Shown piece after piece: positions 40,050 to 49,491 of a stretch of 64,000 nucleotides of DNA. The translations under genes and the position numbers were made by a program. The DNA is taken from the NCBI RefSeq assembly GCF_030381805.1, contig NZ_JAUDRH010000015.1, forward strand, positions 194,522 to 258,521, in the 5' to 3' direction. The stretch is from Chlorogloeopsis sp. ULAP01 (lineage in GTDB: Bacteria; Cyanobacteriota; Cyanobacteriia; Cyanobacteriales; Nostocaceae). The notes below the pieces were generated by a model. That model saw only the letters and a list, made by a program, of their open reading frames with translations, had not been told where the DNA came from and did no database searches. Every line of letters starts with the position of its first letter. The stretch's first letter is position 1.

Positions 40050-40841
40050 ATGTATATCTGTGTTATTGCAGACTACGGTACAGGAGATCCAGCATTTACT
40101 GAAGTCGTGCAACGTCTGTTGATGGCTTTTCCCCATGCTCAGGTTCATTCACTTTCGGTTCCTCCATTCAGTACCCTGGCAACGGGTTTCTGGATTGCTC
40201 AACTAGGCTTAAATCCTGGTTATAGCGATCGCCTAATTTATCACAACTGCGCACCTCGCCAAGACGATCCGCAATCTCGTCGAGACAATGAGGGTGAAGG
40301 ATTAACCTATGCTTTGTTATCCAATGACGTAAAAGTGGTTGGTGTGAATGCGGGTTATACCCTTTCCTTCGTCAAAAATCATACTAAGTTGTTGAAAGTT
40401 GTCAACGTTTCTCGTGGTGGTTCCCAGTTTCGCTCACGGGATGTATTTCCTCCTGCTGCGGCTGCGATCGTAAATGAAGATTTTAGTCTTTTGGGAGATA
40501 GCATCGATCCTGAGCAAATTCCAGATGTTCCCCTTGATCGGATTGCTTGGATTGATGGTTACGGTAACATTAAAACCACAATTCCGGCAGATACGATCAA
40601 CTTAGAACCTGAAACCAAAGTAGTGATTAGGATTGGAGATGTAGTCAGCGATGCAGTGTATTCCGATGGTAGCTTTAAGGTACCCGAAGGAACTTTAGCT
40701 TTTGCTCCTGGTAGCTCTGGTTGGCAATCAGCCTCAGGAGGAGAACCAATACGCTGGATGGAGCTATTTCTACGTGGTGGTAATGCTTGGGAGCGGTTTG
40801 GTAAGCCCCGTGTAAATCAGCGCATCACTCAAATTGCTTAG
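40050..40841 (+). CDS. SAM hydroxide adenosyltransferase-like protein (DUF62 family)
   Basis: 263 residues. MYICVIADYGTGDPAFTEVV at the N-terminus resembles the DUF62 fold, related to bacterial SAM chlorinase/fluorinase enzymes; many members hydrolyse SAM to adenosine and methionine. The C-terminal domain contains IAWIDGYGNIKTTI and FAPGSSGWQSASGGE. Substrate is not certain from sequence. It stands alone, divergent from flv4, with 327 nt of A/T-rich DNA between the two starts; a short run of ATCCAAAAT-type words sits near 39980. Confidence 0.82.
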   Translation: MYICVIADYGTGDPAFTEVVQRLLMAFPHAQVHSLSVPPFSTLATGFWIAQLGLNPGYSDRLIYHNCAPRQDDPQSRRDNEGEGLTYALLSNDVKVVGVNAGYTLSFVKNHTKLLKVVNVSRGGSQFRSRDVFPPAAAAIVNEDFSLLGDSIDPEQIPDVPLDRIAWIDGYGNIKTTIPADTINLEPETKVVIRIGDVVSDAVYSDGSFKVPEGTLAFAPGSSGWQSASGGEPIRWMELFLRGGNAWERFGKPRVNQRITQIA

Positions 40842-40879
40842 TTTGAGGGCAAAAGTCTGCTATGAAGCGATCGCTTTAA

Positions 40880-41470
40880 TTAAACGGAAGTAGGATTAAC
40901 ATTTTCAGGAAAAGATACATCTTTATAAATATCTGCGAGGGAACAAGAAAAATTCACGCTGGTGAACTGTAATTCTTGATTTCCTCGATAGCTATAAAGC
41001 ACCCATCTACCCTCACAATTGCGACGAAAACAATCAACTCGCTTGCGGGTTTGACTGATGAGGATATATTCTTGCAACGTTTCTAATTCTTGATAGTCAC
41101 TAAATTTATCACCTCGGTCAAAAGCTTCTGTAGATGGAGATAGAACTTCAATAATTAAACAAGGATAGCGTTTGAAATATTCAAAATTTGTATCTCGTTG
41201 ATCGCAAGTAATCATGATATCAGGATAATAGAAAATATTCAGTGATTCGATGCGGGCTTTCATATCTGTGGCATAGAGACGACAGCCTGTTCCACGCACA
41301 TGATTTCTGAGGAAGGCGATGAGATTAGTCGCAATTGTGACGTGGGCATCGCTTACCCCTGACATCGCATAAATTTTTCCTTGAATGTATTCGTGTTTAA
41401 TTGGGCTAGATTTTTCAGCCTCTAGATAATCTTCTGGAGAAAGATAGGAGTGAGATTGACTAACAGTCAT
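40880..41470 (-). CDS. Uma2 family putative endonuclease (DUF820)
   Basis: 196 residues. The Uma2 pattern is visible: LSPEDYLEAEKSSPIKHEYI, a catalytic-type Asp in YYPDIMITCD, CLIIEVLSPSTEAFDRGDKF and YQELETLQEYILI. These resemble PD-(D/E)xK nucleases and are greatly expanded in filamentous cyanobacteria. Function in the cell is unclear. Start 41470 (MTVSQ) is chosen over an in-frame codon at 41494, which gives an odd Cys-rich N-terminus. It converges on the DUF62 gene, 38 nt apart. Confidence 0.87.
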   Translation of the reverse strand: MTVSQSHSYLSPEDYLEAEKSSPIKHEYIQGKIYAMSGVSDAHVTIATNLIAFLRNHVRGTGCRLYATDMKARIESLNIFYYPDIMITCDQRDTNFEYFKRYPCLIIEVLSPSTEAFDRGDKFSDYQELETLQEYILISQTRKRVDCFRRNCEGRWVLYSYRGNQELQFTSVNFSCSLADIYKDVSFPENVNPTSV

Positions 41471-41708
41471 ACAACACCCGCATTTAATTACCATATTTAT
41501 TGGTCATTATATAAATTTAGTATTACTGGTTTTATTAAGCTGCGATCGCACAAACATCAATAGTGTTAAAGGTTCAATCTCACCTCAAAAAGCCAGCTTC
41601 GAGGTGTATGGCTAGGCGATCGTATTTAAATGATACTTATGTACTACAGTAAATATCCTAATTAAGCTTGAGAAGCGATAAATAGCAAACACTAGGATTG
41701 ACTCTTGA

Positions 41709-41779
41709 AGCGGGCAGCGAGAATCGAACTCGCATCAATAGCTTGGAAGGCTATGGTTTTACCACTAAACTATGCCCGC
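41709..41779 (-). tRNA. tRNA-Gly (TCC)
   Basis: Minus strand: acceptor GCGGGCA pairs with TGCCCGC; D arm GTTTAGTGGTAAAAC; anticodon arm ATAGC-CTTCCAA-GCTAT with anticodon TCC; T arm GCGAG-TTCGATT-CTCGC. The discriminator is U, normal for tRNA-Gly. CCA is not encoded (TCA follows). 71 nt including the discriminator base. Confidence 0.96.
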
Positions 41780-41966
41780 AAACTTTCAACTTGAGTAATA
41801 TAACACAGGCTGAGTTAAATATCAACTCTAGTCACGCTGAATTGGCATAAGTATAACCCAAATCCTTTGGAGTGACTTGCTAGTACTCCACCACATTGAT
41901 TGTGACAAGCCGCAAGTTTCAGATCCCCGAATATCTTGGCAGCAATTAAAAATCAAATCCAAATAT

Positions 41967-42004
41967 AAAAAAACGGGTAAAAGTTTCTCTCAAACCTTAA
42001 CCCG
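41967..42004 (-). terminator. Rho-independent terminator of secA
   Basis: On the minus strand CGGGTTAAGGTTT and AAACTTTTACCCG form a long stem (two internal mismatches or wobbles) around GAGAG, followed by a run of seven T. Located 46 nt past the secA stop. Confidence 0.85.
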
Positions 42005-42050
42005 CTTAACTACTTAATTTACAGACTAACTCTTAAACTACTTGCAAACT

Positions 42051-44846
42051 TTAAACCATCTCTGAGGATGTTTGCACTACTGGTTGTGGTTGGGGTTGGA
42101 ACATGAACAACGAGTACACCACATCTCTGCGGATATTGACCATCATATCCAAGAAGAGTTCATAACCCTCGGTTTTGTACTCAATCAACGGATCTTTTTG
42201 ACCATAACCCCGCAATCCGACAGATTCGCGCAGAGCATCCATTTGTTGTAGGTGTTCTCGCCACAATGTATCAATTCGCTGCAAGATAAAGAACCTTTCG
42301 GCTTGGCGCATCAATCCGGGTTGGATTTGATCTATTTGAGCTTCCTTCATGTCGTAGGCGATTCGCACCTGTTCGTGCAGAAATGCTTTAATCTCGCCCA
42401 TTGACATATCTTCTAATTGAGTTGGCTGCAAGTCTGCCAGTAAATAGACAAATTCTTTAACTTTTTCCACCAACTTGTCCAATTCCCACTCTTCTGAGGG
42501 TAAATCGGGGTTGATGTAGTAGTTAACGATGTCATCCATCGTTCTTTCAGCGTACTCAATTACTTGTTCTTTTAAGTCTTGCCCTTCCAATACCCGGCGG
42601 CGTTCAGCGTAAATGGCTTTACGCTGATTGTTCATTACCTCGTCATACTCAAATACCTGCTTACGGATGTCGTAGTAGTAGGTTTCAACTTTTTTCTGTG
42701 CGCCTTCCAAACTGCGAGTCAACATCCCCGATTCAATCGGCATATCTTCTTCGACATTGAAGGCATCCATTAACCGCGCTACGCGATCGCCTCCAAAAAT
42801 CCGCATCAAGTTATCCTCTAAACTGAGGAAAAATCTGGTTGAACCAGGATCGCCTTGTCTTCCGGCACGTCCCCGCAATTGGTTGTCAATCCGCCGCGAC
42901 TCGTGGCGTTCTGTACCAATTACGTGCAAACCTCCCAAGTCAACTACTTCTTGGTGTTCACGATTGGTAAACGCTTCGTATTCTTGCTTAACGCGGTTGT
43001 ATGCTTGTCGCAATTGTTGAACTATGGGATCGTCAGTGGGAGCTTTTTCTGCGGCTATAGCTACCTTGTCTTCTGCTTCTAGCTCTGGTAGACTGCGATC
43101 GCCATACTCTCGCACCGCAGATTCCACTGCTTGTCTGAGTAACTGTTCTGTTTCTTTAGAAAGTTGAGTTGGGAAAACCTGAGGCGAAGCCTTCCAAGTT
43201 TTGACTTTCCTGCCTGGGGCAAAACCTTGTCCGCCACCAGTGGCAGCAGGAGGTAAACCACCAGCCCTGTGAATGGCAAATATATCTTCATCTTCTGGCT
43301 TGACAATTCGAGGTAGGAGGTATTCCCGCAGCTTCAGACGAGCCATATATTCTGAGTTACCACCCAAAATAATATCCGTACCTCTACCAGCCATGTTTGT
43401 CGCGATAGTTACGGCTCCCTTGCGTCCTGCCTGAGCCACAATCTCCGCTTCACGCTCCACGTTCTCTGGTCGAGCGTTGAGCAGTTCGTGGGGAACACTC
43501 ATCTGCTTTAATAACTGACTGAGATATTCTGATTTTTCTACGCTTGTGGTTCCCACCAGTACAGGTCTACCAAGGTTGTGCATTTCAGCACATTCTTGAG
43601 CGATCGCCCGCCATTTTCCTGCTTCGGTCTTAAACACCATATCAGACAAATCTTGGCGTCTTCTGGTTCTGTTGGTGGGGATGACAGTTACTTCTAGTTT
43701 GTAAATTTTTTCAAATTCTGCTTCTTCTGTCTTTGCTGTTCCAGTCATACCAGCTAATTTTGGATACAGCAAAAACAGATTTTGATAGGTAATTGTTGCT
43801 AGAGTTTGGGTTTCCGGCTGAATTTCTACTCTTTCTTTTGCTTCAATAGCCTGGTGTAGTCCGTCGCTCCAGCGCCTTCCGGGAAGCACCCGCCCAGTAA
43901 ATTCGTCTACAATTACTACTTCTCCATTACGAACGATGTAATTTACATCCTTGAGGAAAAGTTCTTTGGCTTTAATGGCGTTAAAGACAAAATGCGCCCA
44001 CGGATCTTCCGGATCAAACAAATCTTTTACTTCTAAAAGCCTTTCTGCTTCGGCAAAACCCTCGTCTGTCAATAGCACGTTACGAGCTTTTTCATCCACC
44101 TCGTAATGCTCGTCTTTTTTGAGTGCGTTGGCAATTCGGGCAGCTTCGGTGTATTTTTCTGTTGGTCGTTCGACTTGCCCGGAAATAATTAACGGAGTCC
44201 GCGCCTCGTCAATTAAAATCGAGTCTACCTCGTCAATCACACAATAGTTGAACGGACGCTGTACCACATCTGCCATCGACGTTGCCATATTGTCGCGCAG
44301 GTAGTCAAAGCCAACCTCGCTGTTAGTGACGTAGGTAATATCACAATCGTAATTTTTCTTCCGCTCTTGAGGAGTCATGCTAGCCTGAATTAGCCCTACA
44401 CTCAAGCCTAAGAAACGATGTACTTGTCCCATCCATTCCGCGTCCCTACGAGCTAGGTAATCGTTGACGGTAACAACGTGTACACCTTTGCCCGTAAGAG
44501 CATTCAAATAACTAGGTAAGGTAGCAACTAGGGTTTTGCCCTCACCAGTTTTCATTTCAGCTATCTGACCTGTGTGCAAAATGACACCACCCAAGAGTTG
44601 CACATCAAAGTGCCGCAATCCTAAAACTCGTCGTCCGGCCTCCCTAACTACAGCAAAGGCTTCTGGTAGAATGTCATCCAGAGTTTCGCCGTTGGCAAGA
44701 CGCTGTTTAAACTCTGTGGTTTTGCCTTTAATATCTTCATCAGAAAGGGCTTTAATGTCTTCCTCTAAGAGGTTAATTTCACTAATGTAAGGTTGGTATT
44801 TTTTAAGCTTACGAGCGTTGGGATCGCCCAACAAAGTTTTTAGCAT
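42051..44846 (-). CDS. secA: Protein translocase ATPase SecA
   Basis: 931 residues. Walker A in [20 protein letters not shown], Walker B in [20 protein letters not shown], the helicase motifs in [14 protein letters not shown] and [20 protein letters not shown], and [20 protein letters not shown]. It drives preprotein export through SecYEG across plasma and thylakoid membranes. The C-terminus ends [14 protein letters not shown] without the zinc-binding Cys cluster of proteobacterial SecA, as usual for cyanobacteria. An insert at about residues 525-600 is variable in this group. A good terminator follows. Confidence 0.97.
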   Translation of the reverse strand: MLKTLLGDPNARKLKKYQPYISEINLLEEDIKALSDEDIKGKTTEFKQRLANGETLDDILPEAFAVVREAGRRVLGLRHFDVQLLGGVILHTGQIAEMKTGEGKTLVATLPSYLNALTGKGVHVVTVNDYLARRDAEWMGQVHRFLGLSVGLIQASMTPQERKKNYDCDITYVTNSEVGFDYLRDNMATSMADVVQRPFNYCVIDEVDSILIDEARTPLIISGQVERPTEKYTEAARIANALKKDEHYEVDEKARNVLLTDEGFAEAERLLEVKDLFDPEDPWAHFVFNAIKAKELFLKDVNYIVRNGEVVIVDEFTGRVLPGRRWSDGLHQAIEAKERVEIQPETQTLATITYQNLFLLYPKLAGMTGTAKTEEAEFEKIYKLEVTVIPTNRTRRRQDLSDMVFKTEAGKWRAIAQECAEMHNLGRPVLVGTTSVEKSEYLSQLLKQMSVPHELLNARPENVEREAEIVAQAGRKGAVTIATNMAGRGTDIILGGNSEYMARLKLREYLLPRIVKPEDEDIFAIHRAGGLPPAATGGGQGFAPGRKVKTWKASPQVFPTQLSKETEQLLRQAVESAVREYGDRSLPELEAEDKVAIAAEKAPTDDPIVQQLRQAYNRVKQEYEAFTNREHQEVVDLGGLHVIGTERHESRRIDNQLRGRAGRQGDPGSTRFFLSLEDNLMRIFGGDRVARLMDAFNVEEDMPIESGMLTRSLEGAQKKVETYYYDIRKQVFEYDEVMNNQRKAIYAERRRVLEGQDLKEQVIEYAERTMDDIVNYYINPDLPSEEWELDKLVEKVKEFVYLLADLQPTQLEDMSMGEIKAFLHEQVRIAYDMKEAQIDQIQPGLMRQAERFFILQRIDTLWREHLQQMDALRESVGLRGYGQKDPLIEYKTEGYELFLDMMVNIRRDVVYSLFMFQPQPQPVVQTSSEMV

Positions 44847-45161
44847 GGCAGGTTATTGAACAAACTCAAGTGAAGATGGGAATTTTAGATTTGGATGGAT
44901 AATTATAAGTGTTTAATCCAATTGAGCTTTAACACTCAAGTAATGAGTTGCCAGTGAGAATTTCCTCAAAAACAGCAACGAAATCAGCCAATCTAGGTTA
45001 CTTAAATAATGGCTTTAAACTACAGCTTATATTTGAAGCTTTAATTAATAGTATCATTTCACCCCCAGATGGGGCAGTGAACCCCGACCAAGCTCAAGTA
45101 GCGATCGCCCACCATTAGGGATTAGGGACTGGGGCAATGGGCAATGGGCATGGGGCATTGG
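44847..45161. repeat. Intergenic region upstream of secA, with tandem repeats at the far end
   Basis: The first 230 bases, A/T-rich, should hold the secA promoter. From 45114 there are GGGATTAGGGACTGG then GGGCAATGGGCAATGGGCAT tandem words. No gene seen. Confidence 0.55.
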
Positions 45162-45533
45162 TTATTTATATTCTCTATTCCCTATAGAGTTTAGATAAGC
45201 ATTGAGTTTGGGTTATAGCTCGTCAATGATTGGTTTAAATTGATTTACTTGTTCATTTGTTAAAAGTTGTCGAGCGTAGGCTAGTCTCAACCAACTGACT
45301 GTTTCATATAAAGAGCCTCTAGCAATTTTGACACAACGTCGATTATCTGGGTCATTATACCTGTCCCGTCCTTCTGCTCTGTTGGCACAAACACTATCAG
45401 CAGATCGAACAATTTGCTTGCCGATAGTGTCCTTGGTGAAATAGTCCCATTGCTTAACAATCTGCCAAATCTCATTAGCTAGCTTCTCAGCTAGTTGATA
45501 AACTTGCAAATCTTCAAAATCGGGTCGTGCCAT
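45162..45533 (-). pseudogene. Four-helix-bundle protein (23S rRNA IVP-like), early stop near the C-terminus
   Basis: Reading from ATG 45533, MARPDFEDLQVYQLAEKLAN, IGKQIVRSADSVCANRAEG and RGSLYETVSWLRLAYARQLL identify the S23/IVP-like four-helix bundle family. The frame meets TAA at 45213-45215 after PIIDEL (106 residues). The same frame continues as PKLNAYLNSIGNREYK to a stop at 45162-45164, and this tail matches the family's usual last helix. So the final helix is cut by one nonsense codon; the 106-residue product may or may not fold. The gene is embedded in CCCAATGC-type tandem repeats on both sides. Confidence 0.7.
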
Positions 45534-45614
45534 CCAAAACACCCAAAACCCATCCATCAACCATAACCCATGCCCAATGCCCTATTCCCAATGCCCATTG
45601 CCCAATGCTTATCA
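45534..45614. repeat. Tandem repeats between four-helix gene and cytochrome gene
   Basis: CCCATGCCCAATGCCCTATT, then CCCAATGCCCATTGCCCAAT: many CCCAATG-type units. Confidence 0.75.
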
Positions 45615-46157
45615 CTATGATTTTTCCCATTCAGAACTGAGGCGACGGAAGTTGAAGTCGGCAGCACCAGGATGACAACTCACACAGCTATTTATGTCTA
45701 CAGGACGTGGCAATTTGACTTGGGGATGTAAAGCTTTGAAATAACGAGAGTTATTGACGCGGTAGGGTACTTGTTCATCTTTTTGCAGCAGGCGCGAAAA
45801 AGTTGACAGATATCTCCAAACCAAAATGCGCGGCGGATCGATTAATGGTTTGAGTTGTGCGCCATAATGTTCTGAGTCTTGCAAAAGATTTTTCCAAGTT
45901 TCAGTAGGCAGTACTGCGGGTGGTAAGGCGATGTGGCAAGTGGAACAGTTTTCTAAGTAAAGTTCTTGCCCCAATTGATATTGACTAGGTACTACATCAA
46001 CAGTACCAATTTCGGAGACGGGAGTAGCACTTTGGACATTTGTCGCAAAGGATATTAACCAACCCATCGCCAAACTCCAAGTAAAGACTACCAAAAGTAA
46101 ACCGATAGACTTGCCCTTGATTTTGCGGCGGTTGCGATGCTTAACAAGATTTGACAT
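45615..46157 (-). CDS. Dihaem c-type cytochrome
   Basis: 180 residues. An N-terminal membrane helix or signal anchor (SIGLLLVVFTWSLAMGWLIS) leads to a lumenal or periplasmic domain with two haem-binding motifs, CSTCH (about residue 71) and CVSCH (about residue 159). Between them lies a conserved-looking segment (WRYLSTFSRLLQKDEQVPYR). It probably carries electrons at the membrane surface, but the partner is unknown. I do not recognise it as one of the named photosynthetic cytochromes. Confidence 0.85.
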   Translation of the reverse strand: MSNLVKHRNRRKIKGKSIGLLLVVFTWSLAMGWLISFATNVQSATPVSEIGTVDVVPSQYQLGQELYLENCSTCHIALPPAVLPTETWKNLLQDSEHYGAQLKPLIDPPRILVWRYLSTFSRLLQKDEQVPYRVNNSRYFKALHPQVKLPRPVDINSCVSCHPGAADFNFRRLSSEWEKS

Positions 46158-46274
46158 TCCTCACACCCATTTGATTCTGGATTGTAGAATTTGGATTTTG
46201 AATTGAAGATAGAAAATTGGTAATTTTTTCCCATCACCCATGACCTATTACTTAATCCCTAGTTCCCAATTCCT

Positions 46275-47066
46275 TCATTTTGTTGCTACTACAATCATTC
46301 TGCGGCTATCCAGTGCAAATGGCTCACCATCGTGTCCGTAACCCTCAACATGACGGAAACCAACTTGGCATAACCAGTCGCTGAGTTCTGTAAAGGTAAA
46401 ATGGCGAACAAAAAAATTGAAGCGACGTATCTGCCCATCACGAATGATAATTCGTTCGTTGTATGTGCGACCAGTAGAGATATCGTAGCGGTTAGTATCA
46501 ATCATGAAATTGCCTTCGCGTTCAGTAACAAAGCTAGGATGAAAGTCTTTGATGATGCGGTACAAGTTTTGAGTGTCAATCAACAACTTGCCACCAACTT
46601 TCAAGGCGCGATCGGCTTGAGCTAGCACCAAGCGATTTTCATTGTCATCAAAGTACCCGAAAGCGGTAAACCAGTTAATAATGCAGTCAAAGCGATCGCT
46701 CCACGGCAGAGAACGCATATCACCTTGGATGTACTCAACTTCCACACCGCTATTAGCTGCATCTTGACGGGCTTTGTCCAAAAATAAAGCTGTAGCATCA
46801 AGCCCAGTCACATTACAGCCACGTTTAGCCAGTTGATTAGAAATTCGCCCGTGTCCACAAGCTAAATCTAATACAGCCATTTCCGGCTGCACGTTCAGCA
46901 GACGACAGATTAAATCAACATTGCGCTCCGTCCGTTCTGATGTTAATAGCGGTTCATAGAAATAGAGATAATCTTCATCGAACAGCGCTTCAAAATCGAA
47001 TCTATTTGCACTCATAACAGAGGATTGAGAGGGTGCGTTATCAGATTTATGCAGATCAGTACGCAT
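46275..47066 (-). CDS. SAM-dependent methyltransferase
   Basis: 263 residues. Class I motif I is VLDLACGHGRISNQLAKRG, motif II VEYIQGDMRSLPWSDRFDCI, and later LVLAQADRALKVGGKLLIDT. Substrate unknown. The ATG at 47066 overlaps the upstream TetR gene's stop by 11 nt, so the two are coupled; an alternative ATG lies at 47015. It is likely to share the TetR gene's autoregulated promoter. Confidence 0.85.
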   Translation of the reverse strand: MRTDLHKSDNAPSQSSVMSANRFDFEALFDEDYLYFYEPLLTSERTERNVDLICRLLNVQPEMAVLDLACGHGRISNQLAKRGCNVTGLDATALFLDKARQDAANSGVEVEYIQGDMRSLPWSDRFDCIINWFTAFGYFDDNENRLVLAQADRALKVGGKLLIDTQNLYRIIKDFHPSFVTEREGNFMIDTNRYDISTGRTYNERIIIRDGQIRRFNFFVRHFTFTELSDWLCQVGFRHVEGYGHDGEPFALDSRRMIVVATK

Positions 47067-47646
47067 TAATTAGCGTAGCTGCTGCTTTTTCTAAAGATAC
47101 CTCCACAAATTGACCAAATAACCGCCGTTGGGCAAACGCGCCGTCAATTAGCAACAGTAGATTTGCAGCAAGTTCGCGCGGATTGCTGGCACCCGCGTTT
47201 TCGGCTAATTGCATCAGGCGATCGCGTACCGCTTCTTTGTGAGCGATCGCAATCTGATGTCCTGGATAGTCTAATTCTGCATATTCTGCTGTGGCAATTA
47301 GGAAGGGACAGCCTAAACAATCTGGCTTTGTCAATAGTTCATCCAACCATTTAAAAACTGCAAATAATTGTTCGGTAGGCTGATTAAGATGCTTGGCAAT
47401 TTCTACTTCCATCAGTTCCCAAAAGCACTGGTTGCGTCGTTCCAGATACGCCACCACCAAATCATCTTTTGATGGGAAATAGCGATATAAAGTTGTTTTC
47501 GCCACCCCTGACTTGGCAATGATCGTATCTACCCCTGTGGCTCGAATCCCTTGGCGATAGAATAGTTCATCGGCAATGTTGAGGATATGTTCTCTGAGCG
47601 CAGGCTTTGCTTCGTCCTGCTTTGCTACAAGGCGAGTTTTTGGCAC
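47056..47646 (-). CDS. TetR/AcrR family transcriptional regulator
   Basis: 196 residues. The N-terminal helix-turn-helix is ILNIADELFYRQGIRATGVD followed by TIIAKSGVAKTTLYRYFPSK, the classical TetR pattern. The ligand domain contains DCLGCPFLIATAEYAELD. The shared divergent region upstream holds two copies of a 14-bp palindrome (47678 and 47715), likely its operators. It should repress both its own operon (with the methyltransferase) and the divergent reductase until an inducer binds (inference). Confidence 0.92.
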   Translation of the reverse strand: MPKTRLVAKQDEAKPALREHILNIADELFYRQGIRATGVDTIIAKSGVAKTTLYRYFPSKDDLVVAYLERRNQCFWELMEVEIAKHLNQPTEQLFAVFKWLDELLTKPDCLGCPFLIATAEYAELDYPGHQIAIAHKEAVRDRLMQLAENAGASNPRELAANLLLLIDGAFAQRRLFGQFVEVSLEKAAATLINAY

Positions 47647-47677
47647 CTAATTCTCCCAATATCTCTATTGACATGAT

Positions 47678-47691
47678 ACAGACCTGTCTGT
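47678..47691. promoter_or_regulatory. TetR operator, copy 1
   Basis: ACAGACCTGTCTGT: perfect 6-bp arms (ACAGAC and GTCTGT) around CT. The flanking GAT is shared with copy 2. It lies 32 bp upstream of the regulator start. Confidence 0.75.
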
Positions 47692-47714
47692 AATATAACA
47701 ATCATAACAACGAT

Positions 47715-47728
47715 ACAGACCTGTCTGT
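47715..47728. promoter_or_regulatory. TetR operator, copy 2
   Basis: Identical to copy 1, same orientation, 37 bp further on and 23 bp before the reductase ATG. The exact repetition and the divergent placement suggest one operator per promoter. Confidence 0.75.
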
Positions 47729-47750
47729 TTTGTATAGGAAATATCGAGCC

Positions 47751-48431
47751 ATGAAAATTGGAATTGTTGGTAGTGGAAACATGGGACGTTCTTTAGGTAT
47801 TCTTTGGGCAGAGCAGGGACATCAAGTATTTTTTGGCTCCCGTGATGCCGAAAAAGGAAAAGCAGTCGCAAAGTTGGCAGAACGTGGAACCCAAGGCGGT
47901 ACAAACGATGAGGCGATAGCGTTTGCTGATGTCATTTTATGGACAGCACGCGGGATTATGCCAAGGAAATTGCTATCTAATCCTGAAGTTCTCAACGGTA
48001 AAATAGTTATTGATTGTAATAATCAGGAAATTCCTGAAGGATTTGCTTATCCGCCAATAGTAGAATCGTTAGCAGAAAAGCTTGCCAAAGATGTGCCGAA
48101 TGCTCGTGTAGTCAAAGCTTTTAACACAATGGCGCAGGAAGTGTTTGAATTAGCACCTGAGCCGTTAAGAGATTATGGAGTTTCTGTATTTGTTGCAGGA
48201 GATGATGGGCAAGCGAGAAAAACAGTAATGCAGCTTGCAAAAGAGATAGGATTTGTACCAATAGACTCCGGAATTTTACGTAATGCTCGATTGGTAGAAG
48301 GCTTAGGAGATTTTATTCGCCTAATCATAATTGGTCAGCAACAAGGTGCTTATGCAACTATCTCTGTTAACATTCTGCCTGCATCGCAAAACCAACGCTT
48401 AGGCGGACGGCAAGCTTCAAGTCTGAACTAA
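47751..48431 (+). CDS. NADPH-dependent F420 reductase-like oxidoreductase
   Basis: 226 residues. Rossmann NADP site in MKIGIVGSGNMGRSLGILWA, then FFGSRDAEKGKAVAK, IVIDCNNQEIPE and VKAFNTMAQEVFE. This matches the F420-dependent NADP oxidoreductase family (NAD(P)-binding). Whether it uses F420 cannot be told from the sequence. Start 47751 has AGGAA upstream; a TTG at 47730 gives a non-family N-terminus and overlaps operator 2. It overlaps the convergent moxR gene end by 4 nt. Confidence 0.87.
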   Translation: MKIGIVGSGNMGRSLGILWAEQGHQVFFGSRDAEKGKAVAKLAERGTQGGTNDEAIAFADVILWTARGIMPRKLLSNPEVLNGKIVIDCNNQEIPEGFAYPPIVESLAEKLAKDVPNARVVKAFNTMAQEVFELAPEPLRDYGVSVFVAGDDGQARKTVMQLAKEIGFVPIDSGILRNARLVEGLGDFIRLIIIGQQQGAYATISVNILPASQNQRLGGRQASSLN

Positions 48432-49336
48432 GGAATTGGTACAGCCCGTAACAATCTTTCCATCACTGTTTTTGCCCTACGTCCGCCAGCAGGAATGAGG
48501 CGATGGCAAAGAACGTAAGGAGCAAGAAATTTTACATCGTCGGGAATAGCGTAATCACGCCCCAAAATAAAAGCTAGCGCCTGAGTCGCCCTATGTAAGG
48601 CTACAGAGCCGCGTGGACTAACTCCAAGAGTAATTTCCTCATCGCACCGTGTTGCCCGCACCAAGTCGAGCATATATTGTTGCAGGGAAATATCCACTTT
48701 GACGCGAGAGCAGATTTGCTGTAGTTGTTGAACTTCAGCTAAGGTAATGCAAGGCTGTAAATCTCCTCGTTTAACACTACCATCAAGATTTTGCAGCATT
48801 TGCAATTCTTCCTCTTCAGAAGGATAGCCCAGGCTTAAAGACAGCATAAACCGATCCATTTGTGCTTCTGGTAGGGGAAATGTACCTTGGTATTCGATCG
48901 GATTCTGGGTGGCAATGACAAAAAAGGGTGTAGGAACTGCACGAGAGACGCCATCGACTGTTACCTGATGCTCTTCCATCACTTCCAGCAAAGCCGACTG
49001 AGTACGGGGTGTAGCGCGGTTGATTTCGTCAGCTAATAGCACATTAGCAAATACAGGGCCAGGGAGAAAGTGAAACTCGCCGCTTTTGGGATTCCAAATG
49101 TTAGTGCCAGTAATATCAGTTGGTAATAGATCGGGGGTACATTGTAATCTTTGAAACTGCCCATCTATGGATCGAGCCAGGGTTTTTGCAAGGAGAGTTT
49201 TGCCTACTCCAGGCACATCTTCCAATAAAGAATGACCGCCGGCTAGCAAGGCGACTAATACTAAACGTATCGCCTCAGATTTACCAACGATGGTATGAGC
49301 CAAATTTTTAGTCAGAGCGTCAATTTTGTCTCTCAT
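48428..49336 (-). CDS. MoxR-type AAA+ ATPase
   Basis: 302 residues. Walker A in LLEDVPGVGKTLLAKTLARS, Walker B in ANVLLADEINRATPRTQSAL, sensor in PTPFFVIATQNPIEYQGTFP, and the C-terminal helical lid (LGVSPRGSVALHRATQALAF). MoxR proteins act as chaperones, often with von Willebrand A-domain partners. None is adjacent here. Its last codons overlap the convergent reductase gene by 4 nt. Confidence 0.92.
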   Translation of the reverse strand: MRDKIDALTKNLAHTIVGKSEAIRLVLVALLAGGHSLLEDVPGVGKTLLAKTLARSIDGQFQRLQCTPDLLPTDITGTNIWNPKSGEFHFLPGPVFANVLLADEINRATPRTQSALLEVMEEHQVTVDGVSRAVPTPFFVIATQNPIEYQGTFPLPEAQMDRFMLSLSLGYPSEEEELQMLQNLDGSVKRGDLQPCITLAEVQQLQQICSRVKVDISLQQYMLDLVRATRCDEEITLGVSPRGSVALHRATQALAFILGRDYAIPDDVKFLAPYVLCHRLIPAGGRRAKTVMERLLRAVPIP

Positions 49337-49339
49337 ACA

Positions 49340-49475
49340 GCAATTATGGATAGGGTACTAGGGATTGGGGATTGGGTATTGGTGATTTGGTACTGAAATA
49401 TTGGGTATTAAGATTTCTTTATTCCTAGTCCCTAATCCCTAATCCCTAGTCCCTAATCCCTAGTGTTCCCTTAGC
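49340..49475. repeat. CCCTAAT-type tandem repeats
   Basis: CCTAGTCCCTAATCCCTAAT and CCCTAGTCCCTAATCCCTAG on the plus strand, with the mirror type TAGGGATTGGGGATTGGGTA at 49359-49378. The two blocks are inverse complements and can form a stem of about 20 bp between ribF and moxR. Confidence 0.75.
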
Positions 49476-49491
49476 AAGACGAAATTAACAC

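Larger units (their letters stand above)
41495..42050. other. Intergenic region around tRNA-Gly and secA 3' end
   Basis: Apart from the tRNA gene (41709-41779) and the secA terminator, no gene is seen. A HIP1 site sits near 41542. The tRNA promoter must be upstream on the minus strand, at about 41780-41830. Confidence 0.5.

Noticed and set aside
49340..49475. CRISPR-like array
   Set aside because: Units are 7-nt tandem repeats without spacers.
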